From contig CANJCB010000013.1 in assembly GCA_947473305.1 (NCBI GenBank), forward strand, positions 1 to 64,000: a stretch of DNA of 64,000 nt, in the 5' to 3' direction. This stretch comes from Rhodospirillales bacterium. Its GTDB lineage: Bacteria; Pseudomonadota; Alphaproteobacteria; ATCC43930; CGMCC-115725. The notes beneath the pieces are model-generated. The model worked only from the letters and a program-made list of their open reading frames with translations. It searched no databases and was not told the DNA's origin. The position numbers and the translations under genes were made by a program. This document shows, one piece after another, positions 53,956-62,720 of the stretch (within the stretch, counting starts at the first letter, position 1; each line of letters opens with the position of its first letter).

Positions 53956-53979
53956 CGCTATATCTTTAGAGATATAAAG
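53956..53979. promoter_or_regulatory. ModE-like dyad, modA-proximal
   Basis: CGCTATAT (53956-53963), eight bases, then ATATAAAG (53972-53979). It has the same 8-8-8 layout as the site 48 bp to the left and a perfect inner palindrome TATATC/GATATA. It lies 19 bp before the modA start, where bound ModE would block transcription when molybdate is plentiful. Confidence 0.65.
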
Positions 53980-53998
53980 ATCATTCAGGAGCTCTTTA

Positions 53999-54781
53999 AT
54001 GGGGTTAACTGTTCGTATCCGTGCGTTTCTGCTTCTCGGCCTCGGATGGATGCTGGCGCTGCCCCTGGCCCAGGTCAGGGCCCAGGACCCGCTCGTCCTC
54101 GCGGCAGCGAGCCTCAAGGACGCACTCGACGAAGCAGCCGGCATCTGGAAACAGCAGAGCGGCGGCGGAGCGGTCACGATCTCCTATGCATCGAGTTCCG
54201 CTCTCGCAAAGCAGATCGAAAATGGTTCGCCGGCCGATATCTTCATGTCCGCCGATCTCGACTGGATGGACTATCTCGACAAGAAGAACTTCTTGAAGCC
54301 AGGGACCCGCTTCAACTGGCTCGGCAATAAGCTGGTGCTGGTGGCCCCGGCAACCAATGCCGTCATGATCGACATCAAACCCGACTTCCCCCTGTCGAAG
54401 CTTCTGAACGGCGGCAAGCTCGCCATCGCCCAGCCCGAAAGCGTCCCGGCCGGCAAATACGGCAAGGCCGCGCTGGAAAAGCTCAACGTCTGGTCCTCGG
54501 TGCAGGGCCAACTCGCCACGGCCGAGGATGGGCGCGCCACGCTGCGCTTCGTTTCCCGTGCGGAAGCCCCGCTCGGCATCGTCTACCAGACAGACGCCGC
54601 TTCGGACAAAGCGGTCAAAATCGTCGGGACCTTCCCTGAGGGCAGCCATCCGCCGATCATCTATCCGGCGGCCCTGCTGAAAGACGGCAAGAACGACAAG
54701 GCGGCGGCGTTCCTCGCCTTCCTGCGTTCACCTGCGGCCCAGCCCGCCTTCACGAAGCAGGGCTTCGAGGTATTGAAGTAA
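53999..54781 (+). CDS. modA: Molybdate ABC transporter substrate-binding protein
   Basis: A 260-residue periplasmic protein with a Sec signal (LLLGLGWMLALPLAQVRAQ). ModA signatures are VLAAASLKDALDEAAGIW (oxyanion-binding Ala-Ser), ISYASSSALAKQIENGSPAD, DIFMSADLDWMDYL and LGIVYQTDAASDKAVKIVG. It captures molybdate or tungstate. AGGAG stands before the ATG at 53999. ModE-like dyads upstream suggest molybdate-responsive control. It is followed by modB but no modC is present. Confidence 0.95.
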   Translation: MGLTVRIRAFLLLGLGWMLALPLAQVRAQDPLVLAAASLKDALDEAAGIWKQQSGGGAVTISYASSSALAKQIENGSPADIFMSADLDWMDYLDKKNFLKPGTRFNWLGNKLVLVAPATNAVMIDIKPDFPLSKLLNGGKLAIAQPESVPAGKYGKAALEKLNVWSSVQGQLATAEDGRATLRFVSRAEAPLGIVYQTDAASDKAVKIVGTFPEGSHPPIIYPAALLKDGKNDKAAAFLAFLRSPAAQPAFTKQGFEVLK

Positions 54782-54786
54782 TTCCT

Positions 54787-54831
54787 ATGGCCTTGTGTCC
54801 CGGGCCTTCTACGGCTTAGACACAAGGCCAT
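54787..54831 (+). promoter_or_regulatory. 13-bp hairpin covering the modB start
   Basis: ATGGCCTTGTGTC (54787-54799) and GACACAAGGCCAT (54819-54831) are perfect reverse complements with a 19-base loop. The right arm holds the first two bases of the modB ATG (54830-54832) and the only Shine-Dalgarno-like bases (AAGG). There is no T-tract. If formed in RNA it would hide the modB start, giving translational control or dependence on coupling. Confidence 0.7.
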
Positions 54832-55522
54832 GTGGACCCTTTCCGACGAAGAGCGTTCCGCGCTCTGGCTCAGTCTTCAGGTTTCGGCATGGGCGGTGGG
54901 CGCGAGCCTGCCGCCCGCCCTGCTTTGCGCGCTCCTCATGGCCCGCGTCCGCTTCGTCGGCAAAAGCATCTTCGAGGGGCTGATCTACCTGCCCCTGGTG
55001 CTGCCGCCGGTCGTGACAGGATATCTCCTGCTCATCCTCCTGGGACGGCGGGGATATATCGGCTCCTGGCTTTACGATACCTTCGGCATCCTCTTCGCCT
55101 TTCGCTGGACGGGGGCGGCCATCGCCTCGGCCATCATGGGTTTTCCCCTGATGGTGCGGGCGATCCGCCTGTCGCTGGAATCCGTCGACCGCCGCATCGA
55201 GACTGCCGCCAGGACGCTCGGCGCCGGACGCTGGCGGGTCTTCTTCACCATCACCCTGCCCCTGACCCTGCCGGGAATCGTCGCCGGCAGCGTACTCTCC
55301 TTCGGGCGCAGCCTGGGCGAGTTCGGGGCGACCATCACCTTCGTGTCGAATATTCCCGGCGAGACGCGGACCCTACCCTTGGCGATCTATACCCTGACCC
55401 AGGTGCCGGGCGGCGACGAGGCGGCGCTGCGCCTCATCGTCATCTCGATCGCGCTGTCGTTGGCGACGCTCATCGCGTCGGAGCTTCTGGTCAGGCGCGC
55501 GACCGAGCGGCTGCACGGCTAG
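54830..55522 (+). CDS. modB: Molybdate ABC transporter permease
   Basis: A 230-residue inner-membrane permease with five to six helices. The start MWTLSDEERSALWLSLQVS is typical of ModB, and the ATPase-docking EAA loop reads ETAARTLGAGRWRVFFTITL. SFGRSLGEFGATITFVSNIPG is the conserved ModB segment near the C-terminal helices. Length is normal. It lies 48 bp after modA behind a strong hairpin. Its stop abuts the convergent gene at 55523, so the usual third gene modC is missing here and the ATPase must be encoded elsewhere or borrowed. Confidence 0.95.
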   Translation: MWTLSDEERSALWLSLQVSAWAVGASLPPALLCALLMARVRFVGKSIFEGLIYLPLVLPPVVTGYLLLILLGRRGYIGSWLYDTFGILFAFRWTGAAIASAIMGFPLMVRAIRLSLESVDRRIETAARTLGAGRWRVFFTITLPLTLPGIVAGSVLSFGRSLGEFGATITFVSNIPGETRTLPLAIYTLTQVPGGDEAALRLIVISIALSLATLIASELLVRRATERLHG

Positions 55523-57112
55523 CTATTTCGCGAGCCAAGCCTCGGTCCAATAGCCGCTGCCCTGGGCCTTACCCCAGACGCCGCGCAGGCGCTTCGACGC
55601 CGCGTCGTTCTCCTTGTACTGACGCAGCGTGAAGACCGGCAGATCCTCGGCGACGATGGCCTGGGCCTGCTTATAGAACGGCCCGCGCTCGGCAAAATCG
55701 GTCGCCCCCTCGCCCTTCGCAAAAAGCTCATCGACGAGCGGATTGGAATAGGCCGAGGGATTGCCGTAGGACTTGCCGATGACTGCCGTGCTCCAGGTCC
55801 GGGCGACACCCAGGGCCGGGTCCGAATAGCTTGTATAGGTCTGCACGGTGGTATCGAAGTCCATATCCGTGAAGACCTTCTTGATCATGGTCGCGTCTTC
55901 GAGGGCTTCGGTCGAAGCCTCGACACCCACCGCCTGCCACATGCTGCGCATGGCCGCGGCGACCTGCTGAAACTCCGGATACTGGTTCGAGAAGATGCTG
56001 ATCGTGGTGCTGAAACGCTTGCCGTCGGGTCCCCGCTTCAGGCCCGCCTCGTCGAGCATCGCATTCGCTTTGGCGACATCGAAGGGATACATCTTGCGGT
56101 AATCGATGTCAGGATTGGCGGCCCAGGCGATCTCCGTGGTGAAGGGCGCGGTGCCCACTTGCCCTACCTCGAAGAAGGCGTTCTTGAAGATATAGTCCCG
56201 GTCGATCGCCATGAAGAGCGCCTTGCGCACGAGCTTGTTGTCGAAGGGCTTCTTCTTCGTGTTGTAGAAGACGAGCGTGGTCAGCGGCGCGGAATCGCTG
56301 GTCTCGACCTTCAGGTTCGGCGCGGCACGCACCGTCGAAAGGTAGTTGGGCGGGAAGGCGCGCGAGACATCCACCTCGCCGGCCTGCAGCGCCTGCACGC
56401 GTGCGGAGGCCTGGGAGATGACCTTGCCGATCACCTCGTCGAGGTAGGGCTTCCCCTCCATATAATAGGTCGGGTTCCTGACCAGCTTGACGTGATCGCC
56501 GTGCTGCCAGCTCGAATATTTGAAGGAGCCGGTGCCCGCGAGCTGGGAGATATTGGCTGCGGTCTTGACCGGATCGGTGCCCTTGAAGATATGCGCCGGC
56601 ATGATGGCCGCGCCCTGGATACAGCCCAGCGAGATCAGGAAAGGCCCGAAGGGACGGGAGAGCTTGATGACAACCTTGTCCGGGGCCGGCGTCTCGATCT
56701 TGTCGATGACGCGCCCGGCCGGGGCGAAGACCGAGGAATATTTGGCGCTGACATCGATCAGCGAATAGGCGACGTCCTCGGAGGTGAAGGGCTTGCCATC
56801 GTGCCAGGTCGTCTTCTGCAGCTCGAAGCTGTAGGTCAGCCCGTCGGGCGAAACGCTCCAGGATTTGGCAAGGAGTGGCATCAGCTTGTAGTCGGGCGAA
56901 AGCATCAGGAGGCCTTCGTACATGATGCAGCCCAAGACCCTGTCGCTGACATTCGTCGACAAGGCGGGATTGAGAGAGGTCGGCTCCTGCGGCAACACCG
57001 CGATGGCGGTGCCGCCCCGCACCGGCGTCTCCGCGGTCTGGGCCTGAACAACCGTCACGCCACCGATACCGGCAGCCATCGCAACAAGGCCCCCGAGGAT
57101 AAGTTTTTTCAT
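55523..57112 (-). CDS. Family 5 (peptide/nickel-type) ABC substrate-binding protein
   Basis: A 529-residue periplasmic binding protein (SBP_bac_5). A Sec signal (LILGGLVAMAAGIGGVTVVQ) precedes GTAIAVLPQEPTSLNPALST. Family segments are YEGLLMLSPDYKLMPLLAKS, SPDGLTYSFELQKTTWHDGK, FTSEDVAYSL and KALFMAIDRDYIF. It would bind an oligopeptide, opine, glycoside or similar. ATG 57112 fits the signal peptide; the 19 further upstream codons are not needed. No permease or ATPase genes are adjacent. It is the fifth binding protein in the window without transport partners. Confidence 0.9.
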   Translation of the reverse strand: MKKLILGGLVAMAAGIGGVTVVQAQTAETPVRGGTAIAVLPQEPTSLNPALSTNVSDRVLGCIMYEGLLMLSPDYKLMPLLAKSWSVSPDGLTYSFELQKTTWHDGKPFTSEDVAYSLIDVSAKYSSVFAPAGRVIDKIETPAPDKVVIKLSRPFGPFLISLGCIQGAAIMPAHIFKGTDPVKTAANISQLAGTGSFKYSSWQHGDHVKLVRNPTYYMEGKPYLDEVIGKVISQASARVQALQAGEVDVSRAFPPNYLSTVRAAPNLKVETSDSAPLTTLVFYNTKKKPFDNKLVRKALFMAIDRDYIFKNAFFEVGQVGTAPFTTEIAWAANPDIDYRKMYPFDVAKANAMLDEAGLKRGPDGKRFSTTISIFSNQYPEFQQVAAAMRSMWQAVGVEASTEALEDATMIKKVFTDMDFDTTVQTYTSYSDPALGVARTWSTAVIGKSYGNPSAYSNPLVDELFAKGEGATDFAERGPFYKQAQAIVAEDLPVFTLRQYKENDAASKRLRGVWGKAQGSGYWTEAWLAK

Positions 57113-57255
57113 TTCCAAGCTTCTCTCACAAAGTGCCACACATGGGGCGGCATCGTCGGGGAATCCCACTAATCCGTCAACCGACGCTCCACCGGCGATT
57201 GCCAGGAAGCCCAGGGCAAGCTACCCCTGTATCCGGGGTGGATTTGGGGAAACAG

Positions 57256-58803
57256 ATGACCGGACAATCGGACCGCAGCGCGGCAGTCGAATACATCCAT
57301 GGCTGCTATCGCGAACTCGCGCCATCGATCATGCAGTTGGCGCTCCTCTCGCAGAGGCAGAAGGCGCGGATCTCGGCCCCCCTCCGCTACCTCGAACTGG
57401 GTTTCGGCCAGGGCCTGTCGCTCAATATCCACGCGGCCGGAACCCCCGGGGAATATTGGGGAACGGACGCCAATCCGGCCCATGTCGCCAATGCCCAGGA
57501 AATGGCGGCGGCCTCCGGCGCCGACGCTCACTTTTTCAACCAGTCCTTCGCGGATTTCGCCGCCCGGGACGATCTGCCGGAATTCGATGTCATCGCCTTT
57601 CACGGCGTCTGGAGCTGGATAGCCGACGAGGACCGCAAGGCCGTCATCGATATCCTCGAGCGCCGGTTGGCCGTGGGCGGCCTTTGTTACCTGAGCTACA
57701 ACGCGGTGCCCGGCTGGTCGACCTTCATGCCGCTGCGGCATCTCATGACGCTCCATTCCGATCTGATGGCGCCCCAGGGGCAGGAGGTCGGGGCGACCAT
57801 CGACGGCGCGCTCAACTTCGCCCAGACCCTCGCCGATGCGGGCTTGCTCTATTTCCGGGCGAATCCGGCGGCGGCCGAACGGGTTAAGCAATTGCGCGAT
57901 CAGGCGAAGAACTATCTCGCCCACGAGTTCCTCGCCGCGGATTGGACCCCGATGGCCTTCTCGGAGGTAGCGCGGTGGATGGACGGCGCGCGGCTGAGCT
58001 TTGGCGCTTCCGCCCATCTCCTCGATCACATCGATGCCTTGAATCTCACGGTCGAGGGTCAGAAGCTCATCAACAGCGCAAGCCATCTCGTCATGCGGGA
58101 ATCCTTGCGCGATTACGCGATGAACCAGCAATTCCGGCGGGATGTCTTCGTCAAGGGGCCTCGGTCGATGACCTTGGCGGAACAGGCCGAATGCTTTCGC
58201 GAGATGCGCTTCGCCCTCATCGTTCTGCCGAAATCGGTGCGCTACACCGTGAAGGGAACGCTCGACGAAGCGACCTTGCACGAGGCGGTTTACCGTCCGG
58301 TTGTCGAAGCGCTGGCAAGCCGGGACTATGCCGCGAAAAGCGCGGGCGAACTCTTTGGCATCGTGGACGCCAGCGGGGTCGGTTTCCCGCAGCTCTTCCA
58401 GGCCCTCATCGTGCTTACCGGCATGGGCTATGTGCATCCGGCCCAAAGTAGCGAGGTCGCAGCAGCGGCGACTGAGACCGCCCGTAAGCTCAATGCATAT
58501 CTGATGGAACGGGCGGTTCACAGCAGCGAGATCGGCGTCATGACAAGCCCGGTCACGGGCGGTGCGGTGGGATTGTCGCGTTTCTCCCAGCTCTTCCTGC
58601 GCGCCCGCATCCGGGCGACCGAGCCCTCAAAACCCGAGGATTGGGCGCGCGAGGCTTGGACTGTCGTGAGCGCCTTGGGTCAGCGCCTGATGAAAGACGG
58701 CCAACCGCTCGACACGGCGGAAGAAAATATCGCCGAACTCACTATCCAGGCCGAGGAATTCAACGATCTCCTGCCGCTGATGACGGCGCTCGGCATCGCC
58801 TGA
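57256..58803 (+). CDS. SAM-dependent methyltransferase with regulatory domain
   Basis: A 515-residue protein. Residues about 10-210 are a class I Rossmann methyltransferase (motif I LELGFGQGLSLNI, then GTDANPAHVANAQ, FDVIAFHGVWSW and CYLSYNAVPGW). This is followed by a methyltransferase regulatory domain (PF10119-like, about 215-300: AHEFLAADWTPMAFSEVARW) and a helical C-terminal part. Such proteins often accompany glycosyltransferase or surface-polysaccharide genes; the acceptor is unknown. ATG 57256 follows TTGGGGAAAC. It diverges from the binding protein at 55523. Confidence 0.85.
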   Translation: MTGQSDRSAAVEYIHGCYRELAPSIMQLALLSQRQKARISAPLRYLELGFGQGLSLNIHAAGTPGEYWGTDANPAHVANAQEMAAASGADAHFFNQSFADFAARDDLPEFDVIAFHGVWSWIADEDRKAVIDILERRLAVGGLCYLSYNAVPGWSTFMPLRHLMTLHSDLMAPQGQEVGATIDGALNFAQTLADAGLLYFRANPAAAERVKQLRDQAKNYLAHEFLAADWTPMAFSEVARWMDGARLSFGASAHLLDHIDALNLTVEGQKLINSASHLVMRESLRDYAMNQQFRRDVFVKGPRSMTLAEQAECFREMRFALIVLPKSVRYTVKGTLDEATLHEAVYRPVVEALASRDYAAKSAGELFGIVDASGVGFPQLFQALIVLTGMGYVHPAQSSEVAAAATETARKLNAYLMERAVHSSEIGVMTSPVTGGAVGLSRFSQLFLRARIRATEPSKPEDWAREAWTVVSALGQRLMKDGQPLDTAEENIAELTIQAEEFNDLLPLMTALGIA

Positions 58804-58822
58804 GCGCCGTCTTTAGAGCGGA

Positions 58823-59980
58823 TTACTTCAGTCCGCAGCGGGCGTAGAGCTTCAGGGCGTTGTCCCAGAGAAGCTTGTGCTTGCGCTGCTCGTCCATGGT
58901 TTTCCAATCCATCACGAGATCGACCGACTTCGGGAAATGGCTCTCGCCATGGGGGTAGTCCGAGGCATACATCAGGATGTCCTCGCCGACGAGATCGATC
59001 ACCGAATTGGTGAGCTTCTCACCCTCGGGGATCTCGATGGACTGGAAGTAGCGGCCGCCCAGCACGTATTCCGAGGGCTTGTGCTTCAAATCCGCCGGCA
59101 GGGCCGCCCGGATCGTGTCCCAATGCTCGTCGATGCGGGCCATCCAGAAGGGCAGCCAGCTATGGCCGGCCTCCAGGGTGCCGATGCGCAGCTTCGGATA
59201 GCGGTCCATGATCCCGCTGCCGATCAGCGAGGCCATGTTCCGCATGCCGCACCAGGGATGCGCCGCCGAGCGCTGCAGCCAGAGGTTCTCCCAATTGTCC
59301 AGCCCGCCCGGCGCATAGGGTGGCATCACCGTGAAGGTATGGAGCGCCACGCAAAGGTCGTGAGCCTGGGCTTCCGCCCAAATCGGCTCGAAGTCCGGAT
59401 GGTCGAGCGGCACACCCACCGGCGCATAGAGCAATACGCCCCAGGCCCAGCGCGATTTGCCCCAGCGCTTGATCTCCTTGACGCTGCCCTCGACGTCTCG
59501 GGCGCCGCAGAGGATCACACCGCCAAGGCGGTCGGGGAAAGCCCCGCAGTAATCCTCCATCCAGCGGTGATAGGCGGTATACATCGCCATCTCGAGCTTG
59601 ACGTCGTCGCCGGTCGTCCAGGTGCCGAACCAGCCTGACGGCAGCGTCAGGTTCACGTCGACCCCTTCGTAATCCATGTCCTTGATGCGCTCGGCCGGAT
59701 CGTCATCGACCTTGGGCGACACGTCCCGCTCGCGCTTCGGACCGGTGAAGCCCGCCATATAGCCTGCGGGCCGCGTGTCCGCGGCCGCCGTGCCGAGTTG
59801 CCGACGATAGACCCGCTGGCCCCGGTTATAGGTCACATGGCCGGTCTTGGTCGTGGTCTTCCACTGGTCCCAGAGAGCGAGCCGGGCCTTGTCCTCGGTC
59901 GAGAGATACTTGTCGAGGATGTCCGCATAGGGACCGACATGGGTGTCGCTGTCGAAAATCTTATAGCCGTTGCGCGCCAT
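58823..59980 (-). CDS. Amidohydrolase_2-type metal-dependent hydrolase
   Basis: A 385-residue TIM-barrel enzyme of the amidohydrolase_2 (ACMSD-like) family, which includes decarboxylases and hydrolases of aromatic acids. Metal-site candidates are Asp and His in IFDSDTHVGPYAD, the His in CVALHTFTVMPP, LEAGHSWLPFWMARIDEH and the Asp/His of MYASDYPHGESHFP. GGAGG precedes the ATG at 59980. It is the last gene of the minus-strand operon that carries an ABC transporter, an IclR regulator and a PEP-mutase-family lyase, so it probably acts on the transported substrate or its product. Confidence 0.88.
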   Translation of the reverse strand: MARNGYKIFDSDTHVGPYADILDKYLSTEDKARLALWDQWKTTTKTGHVTYNRGQRVYRRQLGTAAADTRPAGYMAGFTGPKRERDVSPKVDDDPAERIKDMDYEGVDVNLTLPSGWFGTWTTGDDVKLEMAMYTAYHRWMEDYCGAFPDRLGGVILCGARDVEGSVKEIKRWGKSRWAWGVLLYAPVGVPLDHPDFEPIWAEAQAHDLCVALHTFTVMPPYAPGGLDNWENLWLQRSAAHPWCGMRNMASLIGSGIMDRYPKLRIGTLEAGHSWLPFWMARIDEHWDTIRAALPADLKHKPSEYVLGGRYFQSIEIPEGEKLTNSVIDLVGEDILMYASDYPHGESHFPKSVDLVMDWKTMDEQRKHKLLWDNALKLYARCGLK

Positions 59981-60026
59981 AAATGCCTCCGGATGTGTCC
60001 TGCGGAATGGGTGGGATAAAAAGTGC

Positions 60027-60995
60027 CTAGTCGATCTGGACGCCCTTGGGCGTGCGGCGGTATTTCTCCAGGCTCGCCGCCGAGAAATAGCGCTCCTCAA
60101 GCTCGCGCTGCTTGTCGAGCCCTTCGCCCTCGGGACCGACTTCGGGATAGGGATAGGGGCGGTCCCTGCGGCTCGCCTGAAAATCCTCCCAGGCGGCGAT
60201 GCCCCGGGCGTTGAAGTCCTGCATGAAGTCCCAGGTCGCGGCCCAGCCGACATGATGGGTGAAGCCCGGATACCAGGCGATATTGACGCCCAGTTCCAGA
60301 TGCTCCTCCAACCCCAGGTAGCGCGGCAGCTTCCCCTTCATGAAAGAGAGCGGCCCTGGCACCACGGCGCGGGCGCGCTTGATCTCCTCGACGGAATGGG
60401 GCGATTCGAGCTGGACCCAATCGACGCCCGCATCCTTCTGATAGGCTTCGAGGCGGCGGAGCGTGTCTTCCAAGTCGCTGTTCGCGGCGTCCCGGGCATA
60501 GCACTGCGACATAATCACGAAATTGGGGTCGAGTTCGTTGCGCATATCGACGGCGGCGCGATAGCGGGCGATGGCGTGTTCCAGCGGTACGACTTCCAGC
60601 CCCGCGCTCTGGGTGCGGCGCTTGCCCTCGATCGGCTGGTCGTCGATGCGGATGCCGGCGATCCCGGCGTGGATGCATTCCCGCACCAGTCGCCGAACCG
60701 CCATGATCCCGCCATGGCCGGTGTCGCCGTCCATGATGATCGGGAAATTGACGGTCTGTGCGATCCAGCCCGCGACCATGATGCATTCGGTCATGGTCAT
60801 GGTGCCGACATCGGAGAGGCCGGTATAGGCCCCCACCACGCCGCTGGTGCCGACGAAAGCCGCCTCGCAGCCCGCCTTCTCCATGATCCGGCCGAGCGTG
60901 GCGCTGGGCGTATGGAGAACCGAGAGGACCTTGTCCTTGCGCTTGATAAGTTCCTGGAGCCGCTTGGTCTTGGCCTTGGGATCTAAGACGCTCAT
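60027..60995 (-). CDS. Isocitrate lyase/PEP mutase family protein
   Basis: A 322-residue TIM-barrel lyase. Family features are LHTPSATLGRIMEKAGCEAA, IIMDGDTGHGG (metal-binding Asp), GIAGIRIDDQPIEGKRR and VIMSQCYARDA. Enzymes of this group cleave or rearrange C-C or P-C bonds in 2-hydroxy or phosphono acids, for example methylisocitrate lyase, oxaloacetate hydrolase or carboxyPEP mutase. The catalytic Cys loop of isocitrate lyases (KKCGH) is absent. ATG 60995 overlaps the permease stop (ATGA), although the frame continues upstream inside the permease gene. Confidence 0.88.
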   Translation of the reverse strand: MSVLDPKAKTKRLQELIKRKDKVLSVLHTPSATLGRIMEKAGCEAAFVGTSGVVGAYTGLSDVGTMTMTECIMVAGWIAQTVNFPIIMDGDTGHGGIMAVRRLVRECIHAGIAGIRIDDQPIEGKRRTQSAGLEVVPLEHAIARYRAAVDMRNELDPNFVIMSQCYARDAANSDLEDTLRRLEAYQKDAGVDWVQLESPHSVEEIKRARAVVPGPLSFMKGKLPRYLGLEEHLELGVNIAWYPGFTHHVGWAATWDFMQDFNARGIAAWEDFQASRRDRPYPYPEVGPEGEGLDKQRELEERYFSAASLEKYRRTPKGVQID

Positions 60996-61891
60996 GTGGC
61001 CTGCACCTCCCATTTTTCGACGGTGCGTTTCTCGATCGTGTCCACGATGAGCTTCTCCGTGAGATAGCCAACGATGCTGACGAGGATCATGGCGGTCATG
61101 AGATCGGCCGCGCGGAACTGGAAGCGCGCCTCCATCAGCATGTAGCCGATGCCGTCCTGGGAGGCCAAAAGCTCGCCCGCCACGATCATGCGCCAGGCGG
61201 TGCCGAGGCTGATCCGCAGCCCCGTCACGATATGCGGGACGGTCGCCGGGAAAATGACCCGGAAGAACATCACGAGGCCCCGCGCGCCGAAACAACGGCC
61301 CGCGTTGAGAACGGTCGGGTTGATTGCCCGGGCACCGGCCTCCGTGGTGAAGATCAGCGGGAAGAGTGAGGTCGTGAAGACGACGAAAACGACGGCGGTG
61401 TCGCCGAGCCCGAACCACAGGATCGAGAGCGGGATCCAGGCGATGCCTGGCACCGGATAGACCGCCTTCACCAGCGGCATGACGAACTCGCGCACCGCAG
61501 TGGAACGGCCGAGCAGCAACCCCAGGGGGATGCCTATCACTGCCGCGCTCAAGAACCCGGTCATGCAGCGCAGGAAGCTATGCTCCAGATGCACATAGAT
61601 ATTTGGCCCGTAAAGCCAGCGGTTGTTCGCGAGGAGCAGCGTGCGGACCGTGTTCTCGATCACGACCAAAGGGCGTGGCAGGATGAGCTGGATGCCGAAA
61701 TAGCGCGACATCGCTTCCCAGATCAGCAGCACGGCCAAGACCCCGATAGTCCCGCGAAAGGCCCGGCGGAGCAGGATGCGGCGACGCTTCGCCTTCATAT
61801 AGGCGTCGTAATCCCCGAGCACCGCAGAGGTCGCGAGGCCCCGGGGAATGGCGTCCTGGGATGCCGAGGTCGGGGCGGTGATATTGCTCAT
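60992..61891 (-). CDS. ABC transporter permease (SsuC/TauC/NrtB type)
   Basis: A 299-residue inner-membrane permease of the nitrate/sulfonate/taurine group with six to seven helices (GVLAVLLIWEAMSRYFGI, FLSAAVIGIPLGLLLGRS, TAVVFVVFTTSLFPLIF). The EAA loop is GARGLVMFFRVIFPATVPHI and the terminal signature GTAWRMIVAGELLASQDGIG. It works with the ATPase at 61923 and the binding protein cut by the right edge. The charged N-terminal extension of about 40 residues is usual for the group. Confidence 0.92.
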   Translation of the reverse strand: MSNITAPTSASQDAIPRGLATSAVLGDYDAYMKAKRRRILLRRAFRGTIGVLAVLLIWEAMSRYFGIQLILPRPLVVIENTVRTLLLANNRWLYGPNIYVHLEHSFLRCMTGFLSAAVIGIPLGLLLGRSTAVREFVMPLVKAVYPVPGIAWIPLSILWFGLGDTAVVFVVFTTSLFPLIFTTEAGARAINPTVLNAGRCFGARGLVMFFRVIFPATVPHIVTGLRISLGTAWRMIVAGELLASQDGIGYMLMEARFQFRAADLMTAMILVSIVGYLTEKLIVDTIEKRTVEKWEVQAT

Positions 61892-61922
61892 GGCTTTTCC
61901 TTCCCCTTCGGTGTCGCGGTCA

Positions 61923-62720
61923 TCAGTGGGCCTCCTCGGGATCGAGGCCGTGGCTGCGCATCTCTTCGGTGATCCGCATCTTGAAAGCAGCGAATTCCGG
62001 TGAGTTCCGGTCGCGCGGCCGGGGCAGGTCCACTTTCAGATCCGCAGCCAGCCGTCCGGGCGAGGGCTTCAGAATCACGACCCGGTCGGCGAGATAGGCC
62101 GCCTCCTCGATGTCGTGGGTCACGTAGATGACCGTGCGCTGCTCTTCGAGCCAGGTCTGGACGAGGTAGTCCTGGAGCGTCATGCGGTTGATCGCGTCGA
62201 TCGCCGAGAAAGGCTCGTCCATCAAGAGGAGCGCCGCGTCTTGGAGTGCCCAGGCCCGGGCGACCGCCACCCGGTGTTTCATCCCGCCAGAGAGCTGATA
62301 GGGATAGAGGTTCGCATATTGCGCGAGACCGACGATATCGAGCACATGCATGGCCCGCTCGCGCGCCGCCGCCTTCTTCCAGCCGCCCATCTCCAGGCCG
62401 AACTCGACATTCTTGATCACGGTCAGCCAGGCGAAAAGCGCCGGTTCCTGGAAGACGATGCCCCGGTCGAGCCCCGGTCCCTCGACGGGCTTGCCGTTGA
62501 GCAGGACCTTCCCGCCGCTCGGGTGCATGAGCCCGGCGACGATTTTCAGGAAGGTGCTCTTGCCGCAACCGCTCGGTCCCAGGATGCAGACGAATTCGTT
62601 CGGCGAGATTGCAAGGTCGAGCTTTTCCAGCGCGTGGATCCAGCCGGTCGGACCCTCGTAAAGGTGATCGACCCCAACCGCTTGGACGACCGGTGTTCCC
62701 AAAAGTGCATCACCCCGCAT
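61923..62720 (-). CDS. ABC transporter ATP-binding protein (SsuB/TauB/NrtD type)
   Basis: A 265-residue nucleotide-binding subunit: Walker A GPSGCGKST (48-56), Q-loop VFQEPALFAWLTV, signature LSGGMKHRVAVARAW, Walker B LLLMDEPFSAID and the switch His in VIYVTHDIEEAAYLADR. ATG 62720 is chosen because GGGAGG stands seven bases upstream; it lies inside the last codons of the iclR gene, an 11-bp overlap. It energises import with the permease at 60992. Confidence 0.94.
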   Translation of the reverse strand: MRGDALLGTPVVQAVGVDHLYEGPTGWIHALEKLDLAISPNEFVCILGPSGCGKSTFLKIVAGLMHPSGGKVLLNGKPVEGPGLDRGIVFQEPALFAWLTVIKNVEFGLEMGGWKKAAARERAMHVLDIVGLAQYANLYPYQLSGGMKHRVAVARAWALQDAALLLMDEPFSAIDAINRMTLQDYLVQTWLEEQRTVIYVTHDIEEAAYLADRVVILKPSPGRLAADLKVDLPRPRDRNSPEFAAFKMRITEEMRSHGLDPEEAH

